Assembly (NCBI GenBank): GCA_022695795.1
Contig: MU404122.1
Location: 180,283-244,282 of the forward strand
Reading direction: 5' to 3'
Origin: Biscogniauxia marginata
Lineage: Eukaryota; Ascomycota; Sordariomycetes; Xylariales; Xylariaceae
DNA length: 64,000 bases
The notes beneath the pieces were generated by a model. It was not told where the DNA came from and did no database searches. It worked only from the letters and a program-made list of their open reading frames with translations. Position 1 is the first letter of the stretch; every line of letters starts with the position of its first letter. Positions 1 to 11,518 of the stretch are shown piece after piece. The position numbers and the translations under genes were made by a program.

Positions 1-73
1 AGCCGTGTTTGCCCTCCCCTTCTCTCCTTTTTGTTATGCACGAATGAATAATGTATGTACAAAGAGTGATGTT

Positions 74-2345
74 TTAAATATCGGCAAGGATGTCGTCCTT
101 GGCCTTCTCGGCCAGAAGATGGACGGCCACGACCGGGAAGGTACCCGGGATCTTGGGGAAGGCCGAGGCGTCAACTACTCGCAGGCCATCAATACCACGG
201 ACGCGGAACTGGCCGTCGAGCACAGCGTTGGGGTCGTCGTCGGCGCCAATGGGGGCCGAGCACGAGGCGTGGTGACCCCAGGCCTCGTCAACAATCCACT
301 GCTTCAGGTCCTCGTCGGTGACGATGTCGGCCGGGGGCCAGATGCGCTCAAACTCTCCGTCAATAGGGGTGATGTTTTCGTAGAAACTCATGGCCAGCTT
401 CATGCCCTCGACCAGCGCCTGGATATCCTTCTCAGCGGCCTCGGCAGTCTGACCCTCGTACAAGTTGTGGAAGTTGATCAGTGGGGTATCACGCGGGTTG
501 GTGCTCGTAAGCTCGACAGTGCCAGCGTTGTTGGTGGTGTGAGCCTTGAGGACGAGCCACGACCAGTGGTTCTTGGCATCGGGAGTAGCTGCGGTCGTCG
601 AGAAGCCGGGGAAGAAGCCCTGAAAGAGAGCAGGGAAACCACCGAGCCAGAGATCGTGCTCACCGTCGGCGACGGATGAAGATGTGAAAACACCCATAGG
701 CAGACCGTTGGAGGCGTAGGTTCCCTTCTCGGCATCGTGGTTGTCAGGGTTGGAGTAACGAGCCCAGCAAGGGTCGTCCTCAGTACCGAGGTAAGTACAT
801 TCCAGGATACGGGTGAAGTTGCTGGTGGCGTCAGCGGAGACACCGACCTCAAGCCGGTCTTGCAGGTTCTTGCCGACACCGGGTAGGTCCAAAACAACGG
901 GGATATCAAATCTCTCGAGTTCTTCCTTGGGACCAACACCAGAAAGCTTAAGAATCTGGGGGGTGTTGAAGGCACCACCGGAGACAATGACTTCGCGAGA
1001 GGCAGAGATAGAACCGGGAACACCGCTGTCCTCAGTAAGGCTGGAGCGTGGGTCGGCTCTGTACAGGGCCTCGCCGTACAGGTAGTCGATACCGGTCGCC
1101 TTAGGCTTGGTGCCAGTTGTGTCGAAGTTGACCTTGGTGACAAGTGTGTGCAGAGCGACGTCGAGTTGATACTTCTTGGTTCCGTTGGGGTAAGTGGCGG
1201 TGGCGACATCGTAGACGTAGTCACGCGGGGACGATCGCCTATAGTCGGGAGTGGTCAGGGTCATTGGGAGACGAGCCATCACCGTCTTGCTGTCACGGTC
1301 AGGGGTGTCCTTGTTGATGTCCCACTCTAGTATTCCGGCAAGGGCATCAGTGATTTCGCCGGTCACATTGAGCGGTAGCAGCTAGTAAAATGCGTCAGTC
1401 TGGGGTATCAACAGGAAATAAAGACTAAGATACTCACTGTTTCGGCGATGTTGCCAACCTCGGCGATAAGCTCAGTGGTAACATTCTCAATAGCGGCACT
1501 TATAGCATCCGTATCGACACCGAGAGCCTTAGCTGCACCGATAATAGCAGACAAGATCTTCAGGTCCTGGGCACCCACAGCAGGAGGGACGACCGCCATG
1601 CCAAGCCACCCATCAGTTCCGTGATCTTTAGTGTCTTCTTCCGGTAGGGGGTACATGACATTCTCAATCTTCTTCCAGTAGTTTCTCATGTTTTCGGCAT
1701 CCCAGTTCTCGTCACCGGTGATCTCCTTGATGTAGTTCCAGTCGTTTGCGGTGGGCAGAACACCAACGAGGGCGTTGTGTTCGGAGCAGCCGCCGAGGCC
1801 ACCGTACCGCGGGTAGAAGTTACCAAGAATCTCGGAACCCTCAGGGGGGTTGACGCCGGAGTACATATCACCAGATGGAGTTCGCCATGTGAGCTTGCGA
1901 TCTCTTAGGGCTTGAGTCTCATTCGAGTAGTGGTGCGTGTAGAAACCCCAGCTAACTTCGTTTCTCTCCGAGGCCGAGAAACTCAGGGCAGGGCTTTCAA
2001 CCTCACGGAGGTGGCCGTAGTCACCACCGGCCTCAACAAGCAACACACTATGGCCAGCGACGGCCAGCTCAGCAGCAAGAGGGGCGCCGCCAGCACCGGA
2101 ACCGATGACAATGTATTCGTAGGTCTTGTTCGATGAAGGTGGGCTAGCCGTGAGGGCTGGCCCAGTTTGGGGAAAGTTGTTCTGCTGAGGAGTACGAGGG
2201 ACGAGGACATCAATACCATTCGCTCCAGCTCTGTATATAATCATTAGTTTGAGCTCTAATTTCTAAGCACTAAGGTTATCACTTACCCAGCTTCGGTGTA
2301 CTGGGCCAACGCGCTAATCAGCGCAAGATAGGAAAAGGACTTCAT
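74..2345 (-). CDS. Secreted GMC-family FAD oxidoreductase
   Basis: This is a glucose-methanol-choline (GMC) flavoprotein, predicted to oxidise an alcohol or sugar outside the cell with FAD as cofactor. Three exons (2345-2287, 2230-1438, 1381-74) join in frame to 719 residues. The introns are 56 bases each (GTAAGT...CAG and GTGAGT...TAG). The first 19 residues, beginning MKSFSYLALISAL, form a signal peptide that only appears when the short first exon is used. The FAD-binding motif GSGAGG lies at about 63-68, followed by an E-A-G at the end of the second beta strand. A GMC signature (GGAFNTPQILKLSGVGP) is in the middle, and the C-terminal His-His pair is at about 654-655. A segment of about 60 residues around the second splice site makes it longer than the usual ~600. 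The usual second catalytic His/Asn position is occupied by a PGTFPV stretch. Substrate cannot be told from sequence; aryl-alcohol oxidase or choline-dehydrogenase-like are both possible. Confidence 0.93.
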
Positions 2346-2554
2346 CTTGACTCAGCCAAAAAGGAGGTGAAAAGAAGAAAATATAAAGCTATAGAAAGAA
2401 TGAGGGGGGTATGAGTAAAAATGAGAAAGCAATGAAAGAAACGAGGGAGTAGAGGTTGCTACTCTTGCTCGGTCTGTTAGAAGGGGTTGAGTGATGAAGG
2501 GGAATGAGTGGTGATGCTGAAGCTGTTATTCCCAAGGCGTGCGGTCTATGCAGT

Positions 2555-2562
2555 CTTATATA
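2555..2562 (-). promoter_or_regulatory. TATA-like element of the GMC gene
   Basis: Read on the minus strand this is TATATAAG, about 210 bases before the start codon of the GMC oxidoreductase. The distance suits a fungal core promoter with a leader of 100-150 bases. Assigned by motif and position only. Confidence 0.35.
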
Positions 2563-5500
2563 TTCTGGATCTACCTAGGGGCTCAGGGCGTACAGGCCCA
2601 ATTAGGCTACCAACAAGACCCTTTCGGGGCTGTAGTCATACATAACCACCGTAGTCATGATGCTTACGGTTCTCAGTCGTCGAGGAAGGAAGCTTACGGG
2701 CTTGCAGCCGATGGTCTAAAGGCGCAATGTTGATGTTGGCTAGATATCATCAGCTGTGAGGCTGTATCTAGAAAAGGCAACTCGAACTCCCTCTGAAACA
2801 GAATCCTTTGTCTGCTTCTAGCGATTACGGTGTACAGGCTGCCACGCGAGCGAGGCCATGCGAGAGAAGCCATAGGAATAGACATTGGTATGCTGTGGGC
2901 CCAAATTTCAGAATTACTCCTTAGTTTGTAATTTGACATCTCGGGGATGTCCACTAAAGGAATAGTTAAGCTTGTTCAACTTGCCTACCGGGTGAACAGG
3001 ACCCCGTAAGGGATATTCTCGAGCACAAAGGGACCAACTCTAATCAAATCGAATTATGGGCTCTGTTGAGATAACCTGTCATTGTACCTAAAACCTCCCC
3101 TCGGGTGAATTAGTGGTGCTCATGTAAGGGTTGATGCCGGAGTTTTAGTCCCATATAGATCTGTTATGGCCTTTTGAAGAGTAAGCTCGCGGTTCAGAAA
3201 CGGATATAGGATAACTATCAGAGGCCAAGCATGTCACGGGATATTAATTAATAAGCCCAGCTACCATGAAATCACAGCGCTTGAGGCTGCTGACAGGCCA
3301 AGTTATTTACGGTACAAGGCTGCTTACGGTACGTACGCAGGGTTCCTGCATCGAAAAACGTGTGCATGAGAGCTTGTAACGAGAGTCAGATTCATGGTCG
3401 TACGGGCTGCAACCCTCCCACAGAAAGAGATAATGCAAGCTGAGAATAGGAGGGCAGCTGAGTATCAACTCATCAGAGTGGCGCATGAAGCTGAGGATTT
3501 TGACCTGCTTGCAGCCTATGTAGACACAAATGTCTCAATAGGTGTTTACGATCGTCCATTATTGCATGTTAATACTGACGAAAATCCGGGGATAAGCTTT
3601 TATGCTGTAACGCTGTGAAACAAATATCCTCTTTCGACTAGTACAGACGCCCTTGAGCTTTGGACCATGCAGAATATGAGGCTCACCAAACCCAGACAAC
3701 GCCTCGCCTTTAGTATTTGCTCAACAAAAAGGGAAGGTGGATAAAACCTGCACAGAGAACCAGATCAGGGTCGCACATGTTAGTGATAGAGACTCAGGAG
3801 TGAGATTTTGACATTTTACTTACTGCACCATTGAGTACAGTGACTACAAATGTTACCCTTACGAGCACAGTTCGGTTATAGGACGGCATCCTAGAGTAAG
3901 GCAAATCCAGTTCGGCAGCATACGCAGTGAGCTCCTTAGATACCCTGGCTGCATTCAAGCTGGCCTCGTGGGTTCCTAGGTAGGCGACGAAAGGAACGTC
4001 GCACCAGGAGCGATGGGACAGTAAAGAGCCAGAACAAAATAGGCAGTACAAAAGCTTCCTTTTCGGTGATAAGCGGGATGCCCGGGATTCATTGTTATAG
4101 CCTTGTAGTGCTAATTCACAGCTAAGAAAGATGATGGCACTTCACTTAAGCTTAGACACAATCCTTCAATACATCCCTTGCAGATGGACATGGGTAATAC
4201 AAGATCCCTCTCACATGCATCTACCCGCATTCTAAGCCCTGAAAAGGTCTGTGCTCACCATGATCAGCACCAGAAACTACAAACCATCATGCTTCGTGCA
4301 AGGAACGAGGTTTATTTATAGCTTACAGCCGCGAATTGCTCATACCGGATCAGAAAATCAAACAGAGATCATGCTGTTGGTATACTGGAAAATGAAGGAG
4401 TTATACATGGGAGATCTGGCACGTAAATCAGAGATACTGCAGATTTGTCATTATCCCTTTTGCGTGGGCAGAATACCAAATAGCACCTAATCTCTACTAC
4501 GGTTCGAAGTACTATTATATTCCTTTCCTACCATTGGTCCTGAATAGGATTGCCAGCTTACTAGTTCTAGGCTCTCACTGTTTACTGTAACAGTCATCTC
4601 GACGCCTATCTCAGCGGGCGTGGCGCCTTGGCGAAAAGTTCCCCAGCTTGAGATGCTAATGTAGGTGAGCAAATCTCGAAATCGCATGTTGGTGGCGGCT
4701 ATAGACCATGTCGCTAGGGAATGGCCCCATGGCTTGATTAGCTTTAGATGGAGATGCTAATTTGAGCCCATATAGGTAGGAGAAGCGTTTACATGAAAGT
4801 GGCTGAATCACATAGTTAGGTGGAGGCCCGGGAACTTTGGTATTTCAAATCTTTTGCCGGTTTTGCTTACTCCGACCGCCGACCTATATACCCATCTGTA
4901 TCGCATACGGCACGATTAAGATTCTAAGCGAGTAGTCATTCTTTCCCTTGATATTAGAGTAAGCAAGGTACTGTAAGGGGTATAGACAACAAAACAAGCT
5001 CAAATTCACACGTGGTGTAGCGCTTATACCCCCAATATCTACTCGACCCTGGCCAGCCAAACTATCAAACTGGTTGTTTTCGTTCTAATTTATCGTGAAG
5101 TCTGCCTAAGTCAAGCGACATGGAGAAAGCCTGATTTCGACTTCCTTTGTTTAGCTTTCCAAATACATTTGTTCGATCCGTCAACTAATTATAAAGCTCG
5201 TGTCATTCTAGAGAGGCTACGGTCCCGAGTGCCCGAAGTGCCATCTAGGCTCTGAAAGACCTATCACGGCATCAGCCTATCTAAATCCTAGCTATTTCCG
5301 CGTATCTTCTCCTTGCCATGTAAGAAAAAGAGGGCAACTAAGCCCACAGGCTGCCTCTAAGCAAGAGGGCTTACTGCCCGGGTTACTGGCGCCGACTGAT
5401 TCATGCTCAATATCTAGTCCAAACAAGGAGATTGTCAAGTTTTGGCTACTAACATGCTCAACAATAATCTGGAAGTGGCGTTAACACATGCCCAACACCC

Positions 5501-6312
5501 TTATATTTCAAAATTGCAGCCAATGAGCAAAAGTAATCAAGAGAGTCCAAAGCGGCAACGCTATCGCATAATTTAACTAACATTCGACCTATCCCTTTGT
5601 TAGAACGTGGTCTTCCCTTGGAGCAACTAACGATTCTAGAGCGGTCTTTGCACAAGCGGAATCCCCGTCTACACTAAGGCACTGGGCAACTGTCCGGAAG
5701 GCCGAAAGAATGACGAAGACTTCATGCCTTACGAACCAACACAGACAAGTAATATCCTACAGGTAAAATTATATTGGCTTCCAGATGGCGATTAACTTGC
5801 TAATAACATCTTAGCTTGAAAGTTGGTGCAGAGTTGCGAAATCGTAACACGCTAACTCAACATCACGAGAATGCTTAGGTACTAGATAAAAGCCTGAAAC
5901 CCCCTTGCTTCGGGGTATAGAATCTAGAACTGGGATATTACCAAGACGACAATAACGTGGTATGCTTATAAATCGACCGTGGTACTACGTGACAATGTAT
6001 AACCCACACGATTTGTCAGTTAGGTTAAAAGAATGTAAGGCACGCGATGTTTATATCTTGCGTTAATCGTGAAACGTTGATCAAATTCGACTACTCAAAA
6101 ATAGACTTATCGTAATCTACGCTCTCCCCCAATTTAATTTATTTACAAAACTTGCTAATGCTTTATAGTCCTTTAGTTTGAGTCAACAGTGGTCAAATTA
6201 AGAGTCTGGGACTAAGTTAAGCTATGGAGCAGGCTATCCTCCCCTGGCATCTCGATCTGTGTTGTTCCACACTTCCTCGACTGGGGGGTGTGGAGAGGCG
6301 GGGGGCACGATG
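2563..6312. other. Intergenic stretch without a recognisable gene
   Basis: About 3.7 kb. Open frames here are short (under 90 residues), do not resemble known proteins and do not join through plausible splice sites. Base composition is mildly AT-rich. The segment after about 5.88 kb is more so. It may include eroded old sequence, but I cannot identify any source. Confidence 0.5.
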
Positions 6313-7997
6313 TCACCGATATAGATCTACGATTTTTTCCCCGATAGACTCTCCCGAAAGATACGCACCGGCCACGGTCCCACATTCTTCGAAGGGGGCC
6401 GCATGCTCCCCGCAGAACCAAAGCCGCCGCTCCGGGCAGCCTTGGCGAATGGCCAGAACGTCCTGGTCAGCCTCCGAGGCGCCAACCTGGAAATTGCAGT
6501 AGCTTCCATTACCGCATAGGTCGTCCTTGAGCCACTCAGTGGCTAGGAACGTCTTCGGGCTGCAGGCCTCATTCTGCTCGTCGAAACCGGGCAGTCGCGA
6601 GTAGTATGGGAAGAAGAAATCTCTGAGAAAGCGATCTCTCTCGGCTTTCGATTTGCCGTGGATAGAGTTCACGATGTGCCGTGAGCAGTCTCCGTACAGA
6701 TAAAAGAGCATCGTGGGGTGCTTGTTCGGCGCCGCCAAGGACGGCAGGTTCCAGATCTCCTGCGGCCAACCGTGGGGATTTGTACCCGTGGCGTACGCCG
6801 GCGAGAGCCAGTTAGTATAGCTAGGGAATGAGTCTACCGCTAGGTCCGAGATCCAGAATGCGGAGGGGAAGGTGATAAACACTTTCTCGAGCTGCGACAA
6901 CTTCAAACTGTTTATAGCGGAACTAAGCCTGGACGGCAGAGCTGGTTTGAAGCAGTCGAGGTGCTTCTGAAGCCATCCCAATGGTGTCGTCATGACAACT
7001 TCATCGAACGTGTACTCATTTCCCGAGCCAGTTGTTAGTACTACCTTCTGGTCGTTAGGCTTGTCCAGGGAGGCAACGGAAATTATTCTAGCATTGAGTA
7101 TAATCTCCGCCTGTTTCCTCGGAGCCTCAGAAATCTTGTCCAAGATTGCGGAGTAGTTTGACGCCACGAATAGTTCCGCTGGGTTTTCTGTTAGTAACTA
7201 GGCGTTGTGATTTCTGATACGAGAACCTACCTCCTCCGCAACACTCCTCCATCCAAGCAAACCTTAGACTCTGCTTCCAGACAGGCTCGCCAATATATGC
7301 ACCCCACATCTCACTCATCTGAGCTAGAATCTGTCGTTCATCTTCACTATCCAATTTCTCCGCTGCTCTCCTCTTCACGAAGTCGTAAAGCGAGTCTTCG
7401 CACGGAATGCTCTTCCCTCCATCCTTCTCCTTTGCAGCCTCGCTTGCTTTACATGCCTCGTCGATAATCTCCCAAAGGAGGGTAGACAGTCTGTCTGCTT
7501 TGTCGTCGGGCAATGGTATACCTGACGAGTCGTATATGAGCTGCTTACTGTTCCAATGATGCAAGGGAGTGTTGGTCTCGACAGCGAGCTTTGAGATTGG
7601 ATGCACCTCCCCAGTACCTGAGGCGTGGATCCAATTTGGTCCACTGCCGCTAAGTTAGCCCTGCTTAAATGAGAAGTATTATCGACAAAAATAGCGTTAC
7701 ATACATGTCGACAGTGTAACCTAGCTCATCAGATTGACAAATCTGAATGAAGTTAGGAGGTTATTTGCAATTGAGCTCCCGTTGACTTACTCTGCCCCCA
7801 ATTCTGTCTCGGGCTTCGAGAATGGTGACCTTAAAGCCCTGCGATAGGAGGACGTCCGCACACCGAAGTCCAGAGACTCCAGCTCCAACAATTCCCACAT
7901 GTGGGTTCTTGATGCTATTCCTGTCCGGCATCATCCTCAGTGCCGGGGTCAGCTCGGGCTTTGGGTAAGCTGCGCAAGATCGGTCTTGTTGTCGCAA
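6313..7997 (-). CDS. Flavin-containing amine oxidase (monoamine/polyamine oxidase family)
   Basis: The product should oxidise a primary or secondary amine, giving an aldehyde/imine and hydrogen peroxide. Four exons (7997-7791, 7742-7705, 7643-7231, 7187-6313) give 510 residues. Exon 2 is only 38 bases. Introns are 48, 61 and 43 bases with GTAAGT, GTATGT and GTAGGT donors. The N-terminal dinucleotide-binding motif GAGVSG is at about 38-43, followed by E-A-R-D-R-I-G-G-R, the classic FAD contact of this family. [10 protein letters not shown] segment follows, then ECCGGE at the third splice site, as in fungal homologues. The C-terminal FAD region reads [10 protein letters not shown] and [10 protein letters not shown]. 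The start is uncertain: a second in-frame ATG pair at 7934 would drop about 21 residues and still keep the FAD fold. No peroxisomal targeting tripeptide is seen at the C-terminus (it ends DLYR). Substrate is unknown. Confidence 0.92.
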
Positions 7998-8195
7998 CCC
8001 GTAATATTACGTCCGTTGGCACAATTGTATTGGATTGTGTTATCAGATCAGTGTTGCACATTCGAGTCATGAGTTATGGTAGTTCGTTGGGCGTCCTAAC
8101 ATTGGTTCAATTTTTATTGATTAGTGCTCGTGGAATACAGGGTAAGCACAATTGCCATGGGAGAACGCCGATTCGTGATGTAAGAATGCCGGGCG

Positions 8196-8203
8196 GTATA
8201 TAA
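8196..8203. promoter_or_regulatory. TATA-like element upstream of the amine oxidase
   Basis: TATATAAA on the plus strand (TTTATATA on the minus strand), about 200 bases before the amine oxidase start. The better match to the consensus is on the plus strand, where no convincing gene follows, so the assignment is tentative. Confidence 0.25.
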
Positions 8204-9268
8204 AGGCGGCTCACAAGGCAGACTGCGGAGGGGGAGAATAAAAATATAGCATAAAAGGGCGGACCCGTTCCCGGTATTTGAATCAGATACCGGTGCGCGA
8301 AAAACCCCTGGCGCTAACGTCTCCCTGCTAGTTAATTCTATGCGGAGGTAGAGGCATCAGACTTGCATGCAGGAAGTTGTGTTACTTAAAAGACCTCCAC
8401 TCAACCAAATCTTGGCTTCAGCTAGACATGCACACTTGGGATTAATATGGGTAGCACAGCTTCTGTACTCTGCTCATCTGCGATGCACACTACACGCCAG
8501 GTCTATGCGTAGTAAATACGCAAGGCGAGATAACCACTGGTCTAACAAAAGGAATTCACTGATAAGTGTTTGCATTCTGTATACAATTTAACGATCATTA
8601 TGCTATGGCCGAGACAATCTCTCTTTAATTCCAAGTCAGAACATTATATACACCATCTAGTTTAAATTTACAATTTAAATACTAAGACTATACTAGAAGT
8701 CCCAATGAGATCAAAAACTCCAGAAGATAGTAGACTCTTGTTAGGAATTGATGATCATATATGACATGTAGAAGAGCTTGAACATAACCTATTCCGGCTT
8801 GTCGCTAGCTGAACTATTGCGTTATGTATGCCTCGGAGCGCTACGAGGCTCTTCTGTATACTTAACTAGAAAGTATCTCATAATTCTAAATTAAACCTGG
8901 AATATGGAAAACGTGGTACGTAAGTATGTCTTGTAATACATTAATAGAAATTTATAACGTGATTGTTGCGCGAAGAGTTCAAACTAGAACTATATGAGAA
9001 AATGACATCCTTTTTGTCCCGATTAGTGTTACTAATTCGAGACTCTGTTGACAAAGATCACCAAAAACAAGCTACGTACGTTCGAAAAGCTTTTAACAGA
9101 GTATATATTATGTTGATGAACTAGTATATTTCCTAACGTTTCGCCTACAATTCTAGCTGTTTTCATTCAGAAATTGGAAGCCTTTTTTCTGTAGTCTTAC
9201 TCAAGGGATTACGTAACTTATATTATACATGGTTTCACCAATGGACTGGGAATATAGTCTCCCCCTTT
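8204..9268. other. AT-rich intergenic segment
   Basis: About 1 kb between the amine oxidase promoter and the ABC pseudogene. The part from about 8.58 to 9.2 kb is strongly AT-rich with TA steps. I see no gene. This could be a region hit by old C-to-T mutation, but that needs counting of dinucleotides. Confidence 0.4.
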
Positions 9269-10255
9269 CTATGCACGAAGGCGTTTCCCGGCAGTTAGGC
9301 CGACGTATGCGATAATGCGGTAGATCGTGCCGATGCTCAGCAGCACCAGCAGGTTCCGCCCGAGCCAATCCAGATAGAACCCCGTGATGTCGGCTGCGAG
9401 ATTGATATCGCACAGGTAACGGAAGGCTCGATCATCTAGCCGAAGTACAGCTCGGCAATCTGGTTGCCTGGTGACGCGCGCCACAGCCATTCCATGTGTC
9501 ACTGCACTGCCTGACTTTGAACGGTGGCGGCGGGGCGCCTGAGGGGACGCCGACGAAGAGGATGCCCTTTTGTGACTCTTGCGCCAGGCCGGGCAGCAGA
9601 CCTATGAGGGAGACTAGACCCATTTCGAACCAGAACGTCGACTTCATGCGCCATTTCTGGAGTATAGTCCTTCGGAGGCAGAGCCACATCTACTTGACCC
9701 AAGGAGCTCCCGTTTCATTGACTTGTTTTTCGCGATAGAGGTACGGTTTGGCTGTATCGACAAGTGCTTTCCCTTGATCCTAGCCTGCTCGCGGGAGCTC
9801 ACCCACTTAGAAATCGGGGCCTCCTTAGAGATATTGCCGGACCGCTTGTACGTGCGGCCGTTGCCGGTGATGATATCTGTGCCAATATCGCCGAGCTGCT
9901 ATGCCCGTGAAAACGGTAGCTAATGTCCTCAGAAATTGCTGTGACCCTCATAGGTTATCTGCCCGTTGGCTGGAAGTATCAGGTTGTCAAACACCTCGAA
10001 AATCTCTATTCGAGGCTGGTGGATGTTGACGACGATCAAGACCCCGATACTCACTCGTTTCTTCTGGCCACCACTGGTTTCCCCAACGCTACCAACTGGA
10101 AAATCGCGCACATGAGAGAGTTCCAAGTAGTCGATACCTGAGTGAATGTGGGTATTAACGTCTACATCAGCCCATGTACGTGGTGAGCGTGTGTGTACCG
10201 TGCGCAAGATATTTTTGTAAACAGTCAGTTCAGGCAGAACAATATCGTCCTCCAA
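9269..10255 (-). pseudogene. ABCG-type (white-brown family) ABC transporter pseudogene
   Basis: Pieces of a fungal half/full-size ABC transporter occur in the right order on the minus strand but are broken. At 10255-10040 there is the region before the signature (LPELTVYKNIL) and a signature motif SGGQKKRVSIG. It runs straight into the post-H-loop segment VVNIHQPRIEIFE, so Walker B and the D-loop are missing. After a frameshift, the first membrane region (FWFEMGLVSLIGLLPGLAQ) is at about 9640-9570. It is fused at about 9550 to a segment from near the last loops (SGAPPPP), so most membrane helices are gone. The C-terminus (EWLWRASPG, FYLDWLGRNLLVLLSIGTIYR) is readable at 9498-9269 but contains two in-frame stops: TGA at 9501-9499 where a Trp is expected, and TAG at 9438-9436 where a Gln is expected. 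It cannot encode a working transporter. Confidence 0.85.
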
Positions 10256-10271
10256 TGAAGGGTAGCATCAA

Positions 10272-10526
10272 CTAGCACCTCCCTAGCGTCATTCGTAGCG
10301 ACTGTCCTGTAGAAGGACGTCGAGAATGTAGTCTGGTTTTAACCCGTGCATGCTTCGTACGACAGGGGCTTAGGGCACTTAGATCGGCATCGAGTAATAC
10401 TTTGTTATTGGGATCCCATATAAGGGTCTTGCCGGTATCCGGTCCGTTCGAAACATCGTAAATATGGATAATGGCATCGTTTCCGTTTCCATCGTGAAGA
10501 CTATTAAACCAATTATCAGTGATCAC
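10272..10526 (-). pseudogene. Unrecognised coding-like fragment next to the ABC pseudogene
   Basis: An open frame of 84 residues that reads like real protein for its first ~55 residues (for example IIHIYDVSNGPDTGKTLIWD), then degenerates. A neighbouring frame picks up with ALVVRSMHGLKPDYILDVLLQ before a stop. This suggests one frameshift in a former exon. The sequence looks like a repeated-strand secreted or beta-propeller-like protein, not like an ABC transporter, so it is probably a separate remnant. I do not recognise the family. Confidence 0.35.
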
Positions 10527-11518
10527 AGCATATACTCCCTGCGTTTGGTTACTGCTGCACTGCTACGCCGCATCACTGCCGATGGCTCTCCTTTTATTGT
10601 TGATTTTGGTATCCTTTTGTTTTTGTTACCACTGTCGATTTCACCGCCGGCGTCTTGTGATTCAAAAGAGTGAAACGAACAAAGACAGAACCCCTGTATC
10701 GAGAAAAGCCTATGGCGGCTTGAGACGACGTGGGATATCACGCCGAAGAACTCTTGATAGGATGCATGTGAGTATAGAGAATGCCGACGATATTGGCCAC
10801 TTCCTCCATATTAATATCAAGCGCCCGCTGGGCCTATTTAGACTCAGGACCGCCTTGCTGGAGCAATTGTCATGATGATGTGGTGGCTGCGTCACGGCCG
10901 TGAGTGCCGAAGAGTAGCGGAGGCGGTACAGCCCTAGGGAAAGACATCAATAGCTGGACTGAGCGCGGATTGACTGTTCCACTATGTAAAGCATGTCCTG
11001 CACATTTTGTAGACTAAATGAGGCATCAATACTGGGGAGGTCCCAAAAGCTAAAGCTTATGTAAGCTATACATAGAGAGCCGTGACTGATGAATATATTA
11101 GGAAAGTATTCCCAAAGAGGTCATGAATAAAATAAAAATTCTGGAATTTCAGTCAAAAAGAACTAGACTTAGCAACAAAAACAACCCAGGCACACTGCTT
11201 AACCGAGCGCGAAGTTTTAAACATAACCCCCTTATTATGTCAGATACCTACCTAACTATCAAAATGGAAATGAAATCAAAAGCCCTGTAGTGAACAATAA
11301 AGAAAGTAAAGTTGAAGCGACCCTCTCGTATATTTATTTGTCTGAAGTGTCTAGTGAATAGCCGAGTAGCCACTTGGCTCACCGCATGTATCTTAGATTA
11401 TGTTTCCGAGACGGGGCCCTCCCAGTATCTCAAGAGTTTCGTCATGCAGCAGTAGTGCTTAGCCTTCCAGTAACAAAAGTCAGTATAGTCCTAGACTGGC
11501 ATCTTCTAAACAGATCAC
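10527..11518. other. Intergenic stretch without a recognisable gene
   Basis: About 1 kb between the pseudogene remnants and the ankyrin gene. The overlapping open frames on both strands at 10.5-10.9 kb look like chance; one plus-strand frame begins with a hydrophobic run but has no family resemblance. From about 11.0 to 11.3 kb the DNA is AT-rich. Confidence 0.4.

Noticed and set aside
5..679. A 224-residue plus-strand open frame
   Set aside because: It lies opposite the conserved C-terminal exon of the GMC gene and has no resemblance to any protein.
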